Below are positions 32,878 through 41,781 of a stretch of DNA of 64,000 nt, in pieces. Each line of letters starts with the position of its first letter. Positions within the stretch are counted from its first letter, which is position 1. Below the pieces are notes generated by a model. It searched no databases, was not told the DNA's origin, and saw only the letters and a list, made by a program, of their open reading frames with translations. The stretch is from an uncultured Lachnospiraceae bacterium (GTDB lineage Bacteria > Bacillota > Clostridia > Lachnospirales > Lachnospiraceae): assembly GCA_947570615.1 (NCBI GenBank), contig CANOVJ010000001.1, positions 79,758 to 143,757 on the forward strand, in the 5' to 3' direction. The translations under genes were made by a program, and so were the position numbers.

Positions 32878-33863
32878 GTGAAAATCTGGTTCAGATCGAA
32901 CATTTAAAGCAATACTTTTCTGCCGGCGGCTATGGCAGGAAAAAGAGATATATCCGGGCGGTGGACGACGTTTCCTTCACCATTTCCAGGGGAGAGACCC
33001 TGGGGCTTGTGGGGGAGTCCGGCTGTGGGAAGACCACCACGGGGCGCACGTTGCTGCGGCTCTATGAGCCCACCGGGGGACGATTCGTCTACGACGGCGA
33101 CGTGATTTTTGATGTGGAAAAAAAGACTTATGCGGATATGCTCCCTTACCGCAAAAAAATGCAGATCGTGTTCCAGGATCCGTATGCCAGTCTGGATCCC
33201 CGTATGACGGTGGGAGACATTGTGGGGGAGGCCATCGACGTCCATAAGATGGCGGCCAGTAAGCAGGAGCGCTACGAGATCATCCAGGAGATGCTGCGCA
33301 GAGTGGGGCTCAATTCCGAGCATGCGAACCGCTATCCCCATGAATTTTCCGGCGGGCAGAGGCAGCGGGTGGGCATCGCCCGGGCCCTGGCGGTGAGACC
33401 GGAGTTTATCGTCTGCGACGAGCCCATCTCCGCCCTGGACGTTTCCATCCAGGCCCAGGTGATCAACATGTTTGAGGATTTGCAGGCGGAAATGGGGCTG
33501 ACCTATCTTTTTATCGCCCATGACCTGTCGGCGGTTAAGCATATATCCAACCGGATCGGCGTGATGTATCTGGGAAGGATGGTGGAGCTGGCGGAGAGCT
33601 ATGAGCTGATCACAAGGCCTCTTCACCCCTACACCCGGAGCCTGATCAGCGCCATTCCCATTGCGGACCCCAAAAAGGCCAGGGAGAGTAAGCGAATCGT
33701 GCCCCAGGGGGATGTGCCAAGTCCCTTAAACCCGCCCTCGGGGTGCCGGTTCAGAACCAGATGCCCCTACGCCGACGAGCGCTGCGCCGCAGAGGCTCCG
33801 GAGTGGAATGAGGTGGAAAAGGGACATTTTGCGGCCTGCCACCATATCGACAGGGTGAACTGA
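32874..33863 (+). CDS. oppF: Oligopeptide ABC transporter ATP-binding protein
   Basis: This 329-residue ABC ATPase pairs with OppD. Walker A is GESGCGKT (about 43-50), the Q-loop is [12 protein letters not shown], the signature is FSGGQRQRV, Walker B is [12 protein letters not shown] and the H-loop is IAHDLSAV. The C-terminal extension contains [15 protein letters not shown]. Its ATG overlaps the oppD stop (ATGA). An interrupted hairpin separates it from oppA, which may set a different level for the binding protein. Confidence 0.95.
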   Translation: MSENLVQIEHLKQYFSAGGYGRKKRYIRAVDDVSFTISRGETLGLVGESGCGKTTTGRTLLRLYEPTGGRFVYDGDVIFDVEKKTYADMLPYRKKMQIVFQDPYASLDPRMTVGDIVGEAIDVHKMAASKQERYEIIQEMLRRVGLNSEHANRYPHEFSGGQRQRVGIARALAVRPEFIVCDEPISALDVSIQAQVINMFEDLQAEMGLTYLFIAHDLSAVKHISNRIGVMYLGRMVELAESYELITRPLHPYTRSLISAIPIADPKKARESKRIVPQGDVPSPLNPPSGCRFRTRCPYADERCAAEAPEWNEVEKGHFAACHHIDRVN

Positions 33864-33870
33864 CAACGGT

Positions 33871-33925
33871 AAACACAGACAGGCGTTATTATGACGGGAG
33901 AATCCTGTCACTTGCCTGTGTGTTT
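33871..33925 (+). terminator. Hairpin between oppF and oppA (partial terminator or processing site)
   Basis: AAACACAGACAGGC (33871-33884) can pair with GCCTGTGTGTTT (33914-33925) with a two-base bulge and a 29-base loop. The T content after it is modest. It may lower read-through or protect upstream mRNA. Confidence 0.5.
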
Positions 33926-33963
33926 ATAATAAATTATATTTCATCAGAACAGGAGGAAAGATT

Positions 33964-35757
33964 ATGAAAAAGAGAGTATTAGCGCTCTTACTGGCAGCGA
34001 CCATGGTCTTCGGACTGGCTGCCTGCGGCGGCAGCGACAGTGGAACTGCCACGGACAATGCCGGTGACGCCGCGACCACAGATGACGCTGCCGCCACAGA
34101 CGACGGGGCGGATTCAGAGGATGCCGGCGCCACAGACGACGCGGCGCAGACGGAAGGCGATACCACCGCTTCCACGGGGGAGAAGATTTTATCCGTGCAG
34201 GTGGGCCCTAACCCTGAGACCATTGACCCTGCGCTGAACAGCGCGGTAGACGGCGGAAACATGCTGCTGCACTCCTTCGAGTGTCTGCTGGCGGTAGACC
34301 AGGACGGCAAACTGATCCCCGGACAGGCCGAAACCTGGGAGACCTCTGAGGATGGCCTCACATGGACCTTCCATTTAAGAGACGGCCTTAAGTGGTCCGA
34401 CGGAACAGACCTCACAGCCAATGATTTCGTTTACAGCTGGAAGAGAGTGTGCGATCCCATGGTAGCCGCTCCTTACGCTGAGACGGTTCTCGGCATGGTG
34501 GCAGGCTACGAGGACGCGATCACAGGCGATCTGGACGCCCTTCAGGTAGTAGCACAGGACGATAAGACACTGGTTGTTACCCTGAACGCGCCCTGCTCCT
34601 TCTTCGGAAGCTTGGCTGCATTCGCAACCTTAAGCCCGGTTCAGCAGGCGACCATCGACGCCAACGGCGACGCCTGGGCGACATCCGCCGAGACCTATAT
34701 CTCCAACGGACCTTTCTATGTTTCCGAGTGGGTACCCAGCTCCTATATCATGATGAGCAAGAACCCCAACTACTGGAATGCGGACGCCATCAAGTTAGAC
34801 GGAATCAAGTTTAACCTGATTGAGGATTCCAACGCTGCCTACAGTGCATACCAGACCGGAGAGGTGTTATTTATCAAGGATGTTCCCACAGAGGAGATCC
34901 CTACGCTGAGCGGGAATCCCGATTTCTATGTGGATCCCATCATCGGAACCTATTATCTGAGCGTAAACTGCAATAAAGAGCCCTTTAATGATCCCGCTGT
35001 CCGTAAGGCATTAAGCCTTGCCATCGACCGCGAGTATGTTGCAGGAACTCTGATGCAGGGTACATATTCCGCAGCCAGCAACTTCATGGGTCCCGGCTGG
35101 ATTGACACCGACGGAACACAGTTCATGGACAATGCAAACGGTGGAGCTCCCTACATTGACACGGCCAACTATGAGGCGAACCTTGCGGAGGCGAAGCAGA
35201 TCCTTGCAGACGCCGGTTATCCCGACGGCGAAGGACTTCCTTCCATCACATACTCCACCAACGACGCCGGATACCACAAGGTGGTAGCCGAGTATTTACA
35301 GCAGGCCTGGGGAGAGCTGGGAGTTGACCTCAACGTGGATATCGTAGAGTGGGCGAGCTTTACTCCCATGCGTCGTAACGGCGACTATGACGCTTCCCGT
35401 AACGGCTGGGTAGGCGACTACAGCGATCCTTCCAACATGCTTGATCTGCTCTACTCCACCAACGGAAACAACGACGGTAAGTTCAGCAACGCGGATTATG
35501 ACGCGGCCATGGAGCTTTCCAGAACGACCCTGGACGCTGCAGAGCGCTCCGAGGCTCTTCATAAGGCGGAGGATATCCTGATGGAGGAGACCGCATGTAT
35601 TCCGGTTGCCTACTACAATGACTTCTGGTTACAGAGCGATAAGATCACCGGTTCCTGGCATTCACCTTACGGATACTGGTACTTCATGTACGCAGATATC
35701 GCTGACGGCGCCGCTGAGGACAGCGCCGAGGGCGCCACGGAGGATGTGGCCGAATAA
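33964..35757 (+). CDS. oppA: Oligopeptide-binding lipoprotein (SBP family 5)
   Basis: This 597-residue extracellular binding lipoprotein has a signal peptide ending in the lipobox GLAAC (Cys21). A low-complexity Asp/Ala/Thr-rich linker follows (about 25-70), then the SBP_bac_5 domain (about 75-590). Domain features include NPETIDPALN, WKRVCDP and the late GWVGDYSDPSNMLDLLY segment typical of OppA proteins. It captures peptides for the OppBCDF transporter encoded just upstream. AGGAGGAAAG precedes the ATG. The acidic linker and an acidic Ala/Glu-rich C-terminal tail probably span the cell wall. A strong terminator follows. Confidence 0.95.
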   Translation: MKKRVLALLLAATMVFGLAACGGSDSGTATDNAGDAATTDDAAATDDGADSEDAGATDDAAQTEGDTTASTGEKILSVQVGPNPETIDPALNSAVDGGNMLLHSFECLLAVDQDGKLIPGQAETWETSEDGLTWTFHLRDGLKWSDGTDLTANDFVYSWKRVCDPMVAAPYAETVLGMVAGYEDAITGDLDALQVVAQDDKTLVVTLNAPCSFFGSLAAFATLSPVQQATIDANGDAWATSAETYISNGPFYVSEWVPSSYIMMSKNPNYWNADAIKLDGIKFNLIEDSNAAYSAYQTGEVLFIKDVPTEEIPTLSGNPDFYVDPIIGTYYLSVNCNKEPFNDPAVRKALSLAIDREYVAGTLMQGTYSAASNFMGPGWIDTDGTQFMDNANGGAPYIDTANYEANLAEAKQILADAGYPDGEGLPSITYSTNDAGYHKVVAEYLQQAWGELGVDLNVDIVEWASFTPMRRNGDYDASRNGWVGDYSDPSNMLDLLYSTNGNNDGKFSNADYDAAMELSRTTLDAAERSEALHKAEDILMEETACIPVAYYNDFWLQSDKITGSWHSPYGYWYFMYADIADGAAEDSAEGATEDVAE

Positions 35758-35792
35758 GGCATTACGCCAGTCCGGCGCTTCACCTTTATATG

Positions 35793-35837
35793 TTTGCCCC
35801 TGTTTTGGCCCTTACGAGCCGAAACAGGGGCAAATTA
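35793..35837 (+). terminator. Terminator of the opp operon
   Basis: A 17-bp stem with one wobble pair (35793-35809 with 35818-35834), containing TTTGCCCCTGTTT and its complement, has an 8-base loop. Confidence 0.85.
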
Positions 35838-35849
35838 TTATTAACATAA

Positions 35850-35880
35850 GGACAGTTCGCGAAGCGTGCTGTCCGTTGTT
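35850..35880. repeat. REP-like palindromic repeat, copy 4
   Basis: GGACAGTTCGCGAAGCGTGC then TGTCC forms a hairpin nearly identical to the copy at 9774 and, like it, is followed by GTTGTT. Confidence 0.55.
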
Positions 35881-35883
35881 ATA

Positions 35884-35915
35884 ATAAGCTGACTCGCGGA
35901 GCGTGGCAGCGTTTG
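35884..35915 (+). repeat. REP-like palindromic repeat, copy 5
   Basis: ATAAGCTGACTCGCGGAGCG then TGGCAGCGTTTG matches the reverse complement of copy 1 (4461-4492) over most positions, including both ends (ATAAGCTG and CAGCGTTTG). It sits four bases after copy 4, forming a pair. Confidence 0.55.
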
Positions 35916-36092
35916 ATTCAACTTATTGAGAAACCGTAAACAGCGAATAAAATAAACCATGTTCGTCTGTTGTCCGGCCTGTGGGTTACAAGCCTGTTTC
36001 TGTAAGATGATGCAACTCTGATGCAAAAATGATACAAGTCGGATGTGCCTTTCGTGTAGAATAAGAAAAAAGGCGAAAGAGGGGGCAGATCG
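35916..36092. other. Intergenic region between the repeat pair and the next gene
   Basis: No gene is seen. The region is AT-rich. A possible -10 TAGAAT lies at about 36056, about 37 bp before the GTG start of the next gene, but I could not find a convincing -35. Confidence 0.3.
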
Positions 36093-37046
36093 GTGGACGA
36101 AAGAGCAGACGTACAGGGAAAGAGGGAAAAGCGAAGCAGGAACAGGAGGATTCTGGCGGTCGGTTCCGCAATGCTGGCGGCGGTCTGTGTAGTCAGTATC
36201 GGCATTATGATTTTCCGGAGGATTTCCCCGAAGGGGTATTGGGACTACACCGTACAGAAGGAGCAGTATTTTGTGGAGTATTCGGAGGAATACGACTACG
36301 GGGAGGTGCTCACGGTGGAGTATCCTGTCCTTGAGGGAATCGGGCAGGAGACTCAGCAGAAAATCAATGAGCGGATGTATGAGACGGCTATGGACCGGGT
36401 GAATTACTGGCATCTTCATCCCGGCCAGGAGGTCCGCTCGTTCCAGGAGGAGCACTTTTCCATTTTCTGCAGCGATGTCACCGCTGACGTGACTTATCAC
36501 AGCCAGTATCTTGTGAGCGTGGACTTTTACGAGCTTTATTCGGCGGGAAATCCCCTCTGGTACACCAACATTACGGAAAGGGCACTGACGGCGGATCTTC
36601 TGACGGGGGAGATCTATGGACTTTCGGATATTCTGGAGATTAACCGGGATTTTGTGGAGCTGTGGGGGGAGCGCTGCAGCGCAGAGACGGGAGGGGAGCC
36701 CTGGGATGAGGAGTCTCTGGATCTGCTCTGCTCCTGGTTTTTGCAGGAGGATGAGGAGCTGGAGGAATATGAGAGCCGTCCTTTCTTTTATGTGACGGAG
36801 GATGGGGCGTTCGTGGTCGGTCTCTCCCTGGATCCGGTTCTGTATGCGGCGATCACTTATGAGCCCACGGCCAGGATCCTGAGCGCGGTCATGAAGCCGG
36901 AGGAGCTTACGCCCTTTAAGAGGGAGAGCAGATTCTGGGACAGATACGAAAGGTCACAGACCGCGGGGGAGGTTTTGCCCTGTGAGGATAAAAAGGAAAA
37001 TATCTGGCTGGGAGAAGGGGCGAGCATATGGGACTGGGAGTATTAA
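36093..37046 (+). CDS. Membrane-anchored protein with DUF3298/RsiV-like extracellular domain
   Basis: This 317-residue protein starts with GTG. It has a basic cytoplasmic tail, one membrane segment (about 21-41) and an extracellular domain. The extracellular part begins with LTVEYPVLEGIGQETQQKIN, and the later YTNITERALTADLLTGE stretch and SDIL motif resemble the DUF4163/DUF3298 module found in RsiV anti-sigma factors and PdaC-like proteins. The C-terminus is rich in Glu and Trp. No enzymatic residues can be named. The gene overlaps the downstream LysM protein gene by 19 bases, so both are co-translated and probably act together at the cell envelope. The domain call is by eye and moderate. 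Confidence 0.6.
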   Translation: MDERADVQGKREKRSRNRRILAVGSAMLAAVCVVSIGIMIFRRISPKGYWDYTVQKEQYFVEYSEEYDYGEVLTVEYPVLEGIGQETQQKINERMYETAMDRVNYWHLHPGQEVRSFQEEHFSIFCSDVTADVTYHSQYLVSVDFYELYSAGNPLWYTNITERALTADLLTGEIYGLSDILEINRDFVELWGERCSAETGGEPWDEESLDLLCSWFLQEDEELEEYESRPFFYVTEDGAFVVGLSLDPVLYAAITYEPTARILSAVMKPEELTPFKRESRFWDRYERSQTAGEVLPCEDKKENIWLGEGASIWDWEY

Positions 37047-38176
37047 AGCGCATATCGGGCGTGGCGGCGCTCAGTATTGTGATCGGGATATTGTTTTCCG
37101 GGAGTGTGGCGCTGGCGGAGGAAAGAGCCGGGGCAGAGAGGGATTTTTCACAGGAGTATTCAGAGGGGGAAATGAGCTCCGGTGAAGACGTCGGTCCGGC
37201 CGGCGCAGCCGGGACGCAGGAGAATTCCCGGAAGGAATATGCACAGGAGGAATATCCTCTTTTATATGGAACATGGGCGGGCGCTGCGGGCGGCGCGATG
37301 GAGCTCTGGGAGATCGGGAAGGAATATGAGGTGCTTCCCGGGGACAGTCTCTGGGATATATCTGAAAAGCTGTGGGGCGACGGCTGGTGGTACGGAGAGC
37401 TTTTGGCAGCCAACGAGGATATGATTGAGAACCCGGGTCTTATTTATCCCGGAATGTGTCTGCAGACGGGCAGGCGGGGCTGTATCGTCAGAAAAGAGGC
37501 GAAATATGGCGGGATGCAGATGGGGGATTATTCCATGGATATTCCCGGAGAATGGACGGTGGGGACAATTTCCTGCGGGGAGGCATGGGCCAACCTTGCC
37601 CTGTCAGGGGAGGGCTTTAAGTGGATCGCCGTTCTGGCGCAGGATAAGAAGGAGGAGACGGTTCAGACCACGCAGGACTGGGAGGCGTGTACCCGGAGGA
37701 TACGGGATTATGTGGGGAAATATCACAGTGAGAATATCTCGGACCTTGCCTTTGAGCATTATCGGATGGGGGAGGGGGAGGAGGTCTTTGTGTATTCCTT
37801 CCTCTGGCAGATGGATCTTTCAAATGGAAGACAGGCCCAGGTGAGAGCCTGTATGGGAATGAAGCTGACGGAGCAGATTCAGGCGGAGTTTCTGGGCGTT
37901 GCCGCCAGTTACGATATTCACGGCACTGTCCGCTATGTGGCGGCCAGCTTTGAGGAAAAGGAGGGGTATGACCCGCAGACCTCCTCCGTCAACGATTCCA
38001 ATATGTCCATTCAGCCCCAGGCCGACTGGGAGATGGAGGGGATGCTCAATCCTTTTGCGTGGGTGGAAGAGTTCTTCACCGCCCTGATAGAGGAGGCGGA
38101 GGGGACGCAGCCGGAGCCGGCAGATACGCGGGAAGGGCTGATGGAGCGGATCAGCAGGCCGGGGGGCAGGAGATGA
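37028..38176 (+). CDS. Exported LysM-domain protein of unknown function
   Basis: This 382-residue protein has a signal peptide (about 1-30, ending VALAEE), an acidic low-complexity linker and one LysM domain (about 98-145: YEVLPGDSLWDISEKLWGDG to GLIYPGMCLQ). LysM domains bind N-acetylglucosamine in peptidoglycan. The remaining 235 residues form a domain I do not recognise, rich in aromatic and acidic residues. AGAAGGGG inside the previous gene serves as ribosome site. It is coupled to the RsiV-like gene (19-base overlap) and converges with the TetR gene, whose stop is five bases away. Confidence 0.75.
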   Translation: MGLGVLKRISGVAALSIVIGILFSGSVALAEERAGAERDFSQEYSEGEMSSGEDVGPAGAAGTQENSRKEYAQEEYPLLYGTWAGAAGGAMELWEIGKEYEVLPGDSLWDISEKLWGDGWWYGELLAANEDMIENPGLIYPGMCLQTGRRGCIVRKEAKYGGMQMGDYSMDIPGEWTVGTISCGEAWANLALSGEGFKWIAVLAQDKKEETVQTTQDWEACTRRIRDYVGKYHSENISDLAFEHYRMGEGEEVFVYSFLWQMDLSNGRQAQVRACMGMKLTEQIQAEFLGVAASYDIHGTVRYVAASFEEKEGYDPQTSSVNDSNMSIQPQADWEMEGMLNPFAWVEEFFTALIEEAEGTQPEPADTREGLMERISRPGGRR

Positions 38177-38181
38177 GACGG

Positions 38182-38742
38182 CTATGGCGTAAGTCCGATC
38201 CCATTTAAGATCAGCCGCAGGGTAAGCCTGATCATCTCCTCCATGGGTTCTCTGCGGCCGCTTCTCACCCACTGTTTATAAATCTCGGAGAGACAGCCGT
38301 TGATATAGACCAGAAGAAATCTCTTTTCACTCATGGGAAGATGATCGTAGGACGCGTCAAAGCAGACGATATCCGTATTTTCGATATCCGGTTCGGCAAT
38401 GGGGAAATGCCCTTTGCTGCTGAAGATCTTCTGATCGAGAGTGTCCGAGGCCTCCGAGCATTCGTAGCAGTTTCGCACGATCTTTTCAAGGTCAGAGGGA
38501 ATCCGGGCGTCTTTAACCGGCTCAAAAAAGCGCTCGAGCATGTCCTTTTGCAGTTTATAGAGCAGATCATCCATGGACGGATAATGCAGATAGAAGGTTT
38601 TGCGGTTGATCTGGGCGCGGTCTGCCAGCTCCCGTATGGTGATTTGCAGGTAATCCATCTCTGAGAGCATTTCACGGAAGGTTTTCTGAATCAGCGCCTC
38701 CGTTTTTTGTACCGCAGGTCCTCCTGCGTTTTTTTCTGACAT
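38182..38742 (-). CDS. TetR/AcrR-family transcriptional regulator
   Basis: This 186-residue one-component repressor has the TetR DNA-binding domain at about 10-58. The helix-turn-helix is TIRELADRAQINRKTFYLHY, and the ligand-binding region is C-terminal (about 65-186). It is encoded divergently from a MATE efflux pump, and an 18-bp imperfect palindrome covers the pump's -35 box, so it very likely represses the pump until an effector binds. A poor ribosome site precedes the start; a shorter start within the first ten residues is possible. Confidence 0.88.
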   Translation of the reverse strand: MSEKNAGGPAVQKTEALIQKTFREMLSEMDYLQITIRELADRAQINRKTFYLHYPSMDDLLYKLQKDMLERFFEPVKDARIPSDLEKIVRNCYECSEASDTLDQKIFSSKGHFPIAEPDIENTDIVCFDASYDHLPMSEKRFLLVYINGCLSEIYKQWVRSGRREPMEEMIRLTLRLILNGIGLTP

Positions 38743-38860
38743 GGGGAAGTGTTATTCATGATGGCTCCTTTGTCTGTCTGTGAGCGGGAACGGCCATATC
38801 TGCGCCGTTGCTTTTAATCCACATTTTTTTCCAAATGATGAATAAGAAACAGATTTCAAT

Positions 38861-38878
38861 ACCTGACCATTGTCGGGT
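38861..38878. promoter_or_regulatory. Putative TetR operator over the MATE promoter
   Basis: ACCTGACCATTGTCGGGT is an imperfect palindrome of pattern ACC-x-GAC-x-A-x-x-GTC-x-GGT. It overlaps the -35 box TTGTCG in the gap between the divergent regulator and pump genes. Confidence 0.5.
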
Positions 38879-38898
38879 GAATTTGTCATGATTATAAT
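38870..38898 (+). promoter_or_regulatory. Predicted sigma-A promoter of the MATE gene
   Basis: TTGTCG (38870-38875) and a perfect TATAAT (38893-38898) are spaced by 17 bp, about 42 bp before the start codon. Confidence 0.65.
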
Positions 38899-38939
38899 AC
38901 AATAATGAGTATTAAGCAACAAAGAGAGAGGATGATTTT

Positions 38940-40295
38940 ATGACAAACGAGAACAGGGAGCTGATGGTGGAGAAGCCTGTCCCCAAAGCGATTCTGACGC
39001 TGTCCATCCCCACGGTGTTATCAACGATCGTATCCCTTCTTTACAATCTGACGGATACATACTTTATCGGACTGTTGGACGACCCTGTGCAGCTGGGGGC
39101 GATTTCACTGGCGTTTCCTGTCTTTATGGTGATTCAGGCAATCGGAAATATTTTCGGGAACGGCGCTCCTTCCTATGTATCGAGATGCCTGGGCGCAGGG
39201 CGGGAGGAGCAGGCCCGCCGGACAAGCGCGGTTTCCGCTTACATTTCTGTTCTCACCACGCTGGCGGTGACGGTATTGTGCTTTGTGTTTCTGGAACCGA
39301 TTCTGCGGGCGCTGGGAACAAGCCCGGCCACCATTGCGCCCACCAGGGCTTATCTCAGGATTGTAATGGGATTCAGCTTCCTGCTCACATTGCAGGCGGT
39401 GCTCCCGGCGCTTTTGCGCTCGGAGGGAAAGGTCAGGCAGGCGGTCATCGGCATGGTGATCGGCACCGGACTGAATATTATCCTCGACCCGGTTTTCATT
39501 CTGGCGTTGGGGCAGGGAGTGGCGGGCGCGGCCTGGGCTACGATTATCGGCAATTTTTTTGCTGTTCTGTATTATATTGTCGTGTTTTTGAAGGGAAATA
39601 CCTCCCTTTCCATTTTTCCACGGGATTTTCGCCCGGACAAAAGGATTATCGGGGAGGTGCTCAAGATTGGACTGCCCAGCTCCGTTTCCCAGATCATCAT
39701 GAGCTTTTCCAATGTGATGCTGAATAATCTGGCGGCGGGCTACGGGGATCATGTGATTTCCGCCTACGGGGTCGCGGGAAAGCTCACCTCCATGGTGTTT
39801 ATGATCACGGTGGGATATGTTTCCGGGTATATGCCCTTTGCGGGCTATAATTATGGCGCGGGAAATGATAAAAGGATGCTTTCCGCCCTCAGATTTATTC
39901 TGCTCTCCGGCACCTGCCTGTGTCTGGTGCTTCTGGTTCCCTTTCTGTGGCTGGCGCCCGGCTTTATGAGGGTTTTTACCAGCGATACGCAGATTATAGA
40001 GGTGGGGATACGGTTTCTGCGGGCCTATGCCTGGGTGGTTCCCTTCATGGCGGTTCAGATGGCCATGATGTGTACCTTTCAGGCGGTGGGGGACGCGCTG
40101 CGGGCGATGCTGATTAACCTTGGCCGCCAGCTGTTATTTTATATCCCGTTTCTGTATCTGTTCAACCGCCTGTGGGGCCTCTCCGGTCTGATATATGCGC
40201 AGACTGCGGCGGACGTATGCACCACGGCGCTGGCTCTGGCGGTGGGGATCCCGCTTCTGCACCGGCTGGGAATGCGGCAGAGGGCAGAAGAATAG
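38940..40295 (+). CDS. MATE-family multidrug/cation efflux transporter
   Basis: This 451-residue membrane protein has twelve hydrophobic segments in two halves of six, as in MATE pumps. The first half carries SIPTVLSTIVSLLYNLTDTYFIG, matching the family N-terminal block, and the second half GLPSSVSQIIMSFSNVMLNN. It would export drugs or toxic metabolites in exchange for Na+ or H+. The ATG is preceded by AGAGAGAGG. Regulation is probably by the divergent TetR protein. The substrate is unknown. Confidence 0.93.
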   Translation: MTNENRELMVEKPVPKAILTLSIPTVLSTIVSLLYNLTDTYFIGLLDDPVQLGAISLAFPVFMVIQAIGNIFGNGAPSYVSRCLGAGREEQARRTSAVSAYISVLTTLAVTVLCFVFLEPILRALGTSPATIAPTRAYLRIVMGFSFLLTLQAVLPALLRSEGKVRQAVIGMVIGTGLNIILDPVFILALGQGVAGAAWATIIGNFFAVLYYIVVFLKGNTSLSIFPRDFRPDKRIIGEVLKIGLPSSVSQIIMSFSNVMLNNLAAGYGDHVISAYGVAGKLTSMVFMITVGYVSGYMPFAGYNYGAGNDKRMLSALRFILLSGTCLCLVLLVPFLWLAPGFMRVFTSDTQIIEVGIRFLRAYAWVVPFMAVQMAMMCTFQAVGDALRAMLINLGRQLLFYIPFLYLFNRLWGLSGLIYAQTAADVCTTALALAVGIPLLHRLGMRQRAEE

Positions 40296-40411
40296 AGGGC
40301 GGATTCCATGGCTGTTCTCATGCCATGGCCATTCTCATGCCGGCAGCGGGCAGTACGCTCTGCGGACTGCCCTTATGTTAATAAAAAACAAAGGAAAGAG
40401 AGGAAAAAAGT

Positions 40412-40735
40412 ATGGGTAAAATTGAAAAGATCGGGAAACTTGCAGAGAAAGGGAAGGCGGAAAAGATTGTAGCGTTTGTCAGGGATAAGGATAAACAGGT
40501 GAGTCTGGCGGCAATCACGGCGCTTGGAAAGATGGCGGATAACGAGGATGCGAAAAATACCCTGGTAAGTATGGTGGAAAACGAGGACGCGGATATCCGC
40601 AGGGCTGCCGTCACATCCCTGGGGGGGGCGTCGGGAAGCTATGTGGAGACAAGGCTGCGGTATTGTCTGGCCAACGAGAAGGATCCGCAGGTTCTGGCGG
40701 CGCTCAGGAAGGCGCTGGAGGGGATGAAGAAGTAG
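40412..40735 (+). CDS. Small HEAT-repeat protein
   Basis: This 107-residue all-helical protein has about three HEAT-like repeats, each with the Asp-x-x-(V/I)R-x-x-A-(A/V) pattern: DKQVSLAAITALGKM, DADIRRAAVTSLGGA and DPQVLAALRKALEGM. Such repeats make a scaffold for protein contacts; phycobilin-lyase-type members are irrelevant here. There is no signal peptide. GAGAGGAAAA precedes the ATG. It follows the MATE gene by 116 bp, with no terminator recognised between them, so it may be co-transcribed. Confidence 0.75.
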   Translation: MGKIEKIGKLAEKGKAEKIVAFVRDKDKQVSLAAITALGKMADNEDAKNTLVSMVENEDADIRRAAVTSLGGASGSYVETRLRYCLANEKDPQVLAALRKALEGMKK

Positions 40736-40828
40736 GACGGAGAGAAGACTTAAAGGAGTAATGACCTTCGACTTCAACTTCAGACTGTGGGCGGCTACTT
40801 CTGCCGCATAAGCCTGCGCGCACAAAAA

Positions 40829-40857
40829 GGGACGCTCCGCCGCACACGGAGCGCCCT
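40829..40857. terminator. Terminator between convergent genes
   Basis: GGGACGCTCCG (40829-40839) pairs with CGGAGCGCCC (40847-40856), one mismatch, around a short loop, with an A run on its left side. The T run therefore serves the reverse-strand gene at 40879-41475. Confidence 0.7.
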
Positions 40858-40878
40858 GCTCTTCTATCAGTTCAACGT

Positions 40879-41475
40879 TTATGCATCAATCCCGGCGTCC
40901 TGTGCCATCTTGTCGAAGCCCTTCATAACAGCGTCATAAGTCTGACGGGAAATATCCGGAAGGCTGCCGCCCCACTTCTTCTCCGCAAGCTTATAGCCCT
41001 TCTCGAACGCGCCGCGCATCTCCTCGATCTTGCTGGGATCGCCGCCGGTCAGAGCGGTGGCAAAGTCAAGAATGCGCTGTGAGGTCTGGGAAACGCCCCA
41101 GTAGCCGTCCTCTGCGATATCGGCCTGTGCCTGTGCTTTGGTGGCGGGATCTACGGTAAAGTTTCCGCCTGCCAGAAAGCTCCAGATATCGTTGGCCTTT
41201 CCGTAGGTCTGGCCCTGCTTGCTGAGCATCCGCTCCACCAGGCTTCTCATCTGAGAGGTTCTGGCGTCTGCGTCCGCTTTCATTTTCGCGATCATCTGGG
41301 TGTCAGGTTTATACTTTTTAGTGGCAGCAGCCTTCTGAGAAGGCTCGTACACTGCCCCGGAGCTGGCGGAAGCTGTGGTTTCCTTCGAATCTGTCTTTGC
41401 ATCCGTGCTTTTGGTCTGGGTAGCAGGATAGGTGTTGTAGGCGCTGCCTGCTCCGGTAACTCCATTTACGCTCAT
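40879..41475 (-). CDS. Hypothetical protein (Lachnospiraceae-type, unknown function)
   Basis: This 198-residue protein has a Ser/Thr/Ala-rich disordered N-terminus (1-55) with no signal peptide, then a helical region of about 140 residues. Recognisable blocks are MLSKQGQTYGK and the EDGYWGVSQTSQRILDFATAL segment. I have the impression that similar proteins are common in Lachnospiraceae and carry uninformative annotations; I cannot assign a function. A strong ribosome site, AAGGAGGG, precedes the ATG on the reverse strand. Confidence 0.75.
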   Translation of the reverse strand: MSVNGVTGAGSAYNTYPATQTKSTDAKTDSKETTASASSGAVYEPSQKAAATKKYKPDTQMIAKMKADADARTSQMRSLVERMLSKQGQTYGKANDIWSFLAGGNFTVDPATKAQAQADIAEDGYWGVSQTSQRILDFATALTGGDPSKIEEMRGAFEKGYKLAEKKWGGSLPDISRQTYDAVMKGFDKMAQDAGIDA

Positions 41476-41781
41476 AATTTTACCCTCCTTGGTTTCAATT
41501 AGTTTGTAAGCATTTTTCTATCCTTTTTATCGGCAGATTTTTCCGGAAAGATTAGTCAGGAAAAGGATTTCGGGACAAAATGTACTGAAAGGCGGAAAAA
41601 TGGTCGTGAAATGTATCACGGGGCAGGCCAGGCCGATTGTAATCCGTTCCCTGCGTCTGGCAGGCGGACATCACCCTTTACAGGCGCTGTTTGAAGGCGT
41701 CAGCCAGGCGAGGAAGTCATGAATCCAGAATCACAGCTGTGCTCGCCCGGCGCTTCTTTATAGATGTAGTCGGACTCCTTC
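41476..41781. other. Intergenic region without recognised gene
   Basis: These 306 bp lie between the unknown gene (divergent side) and the end of the Lpl-type permease gene. I see no ORF of note, no clear terminator for the ABC operon and no convincing promoter on either strand. Confidence 0.4.
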
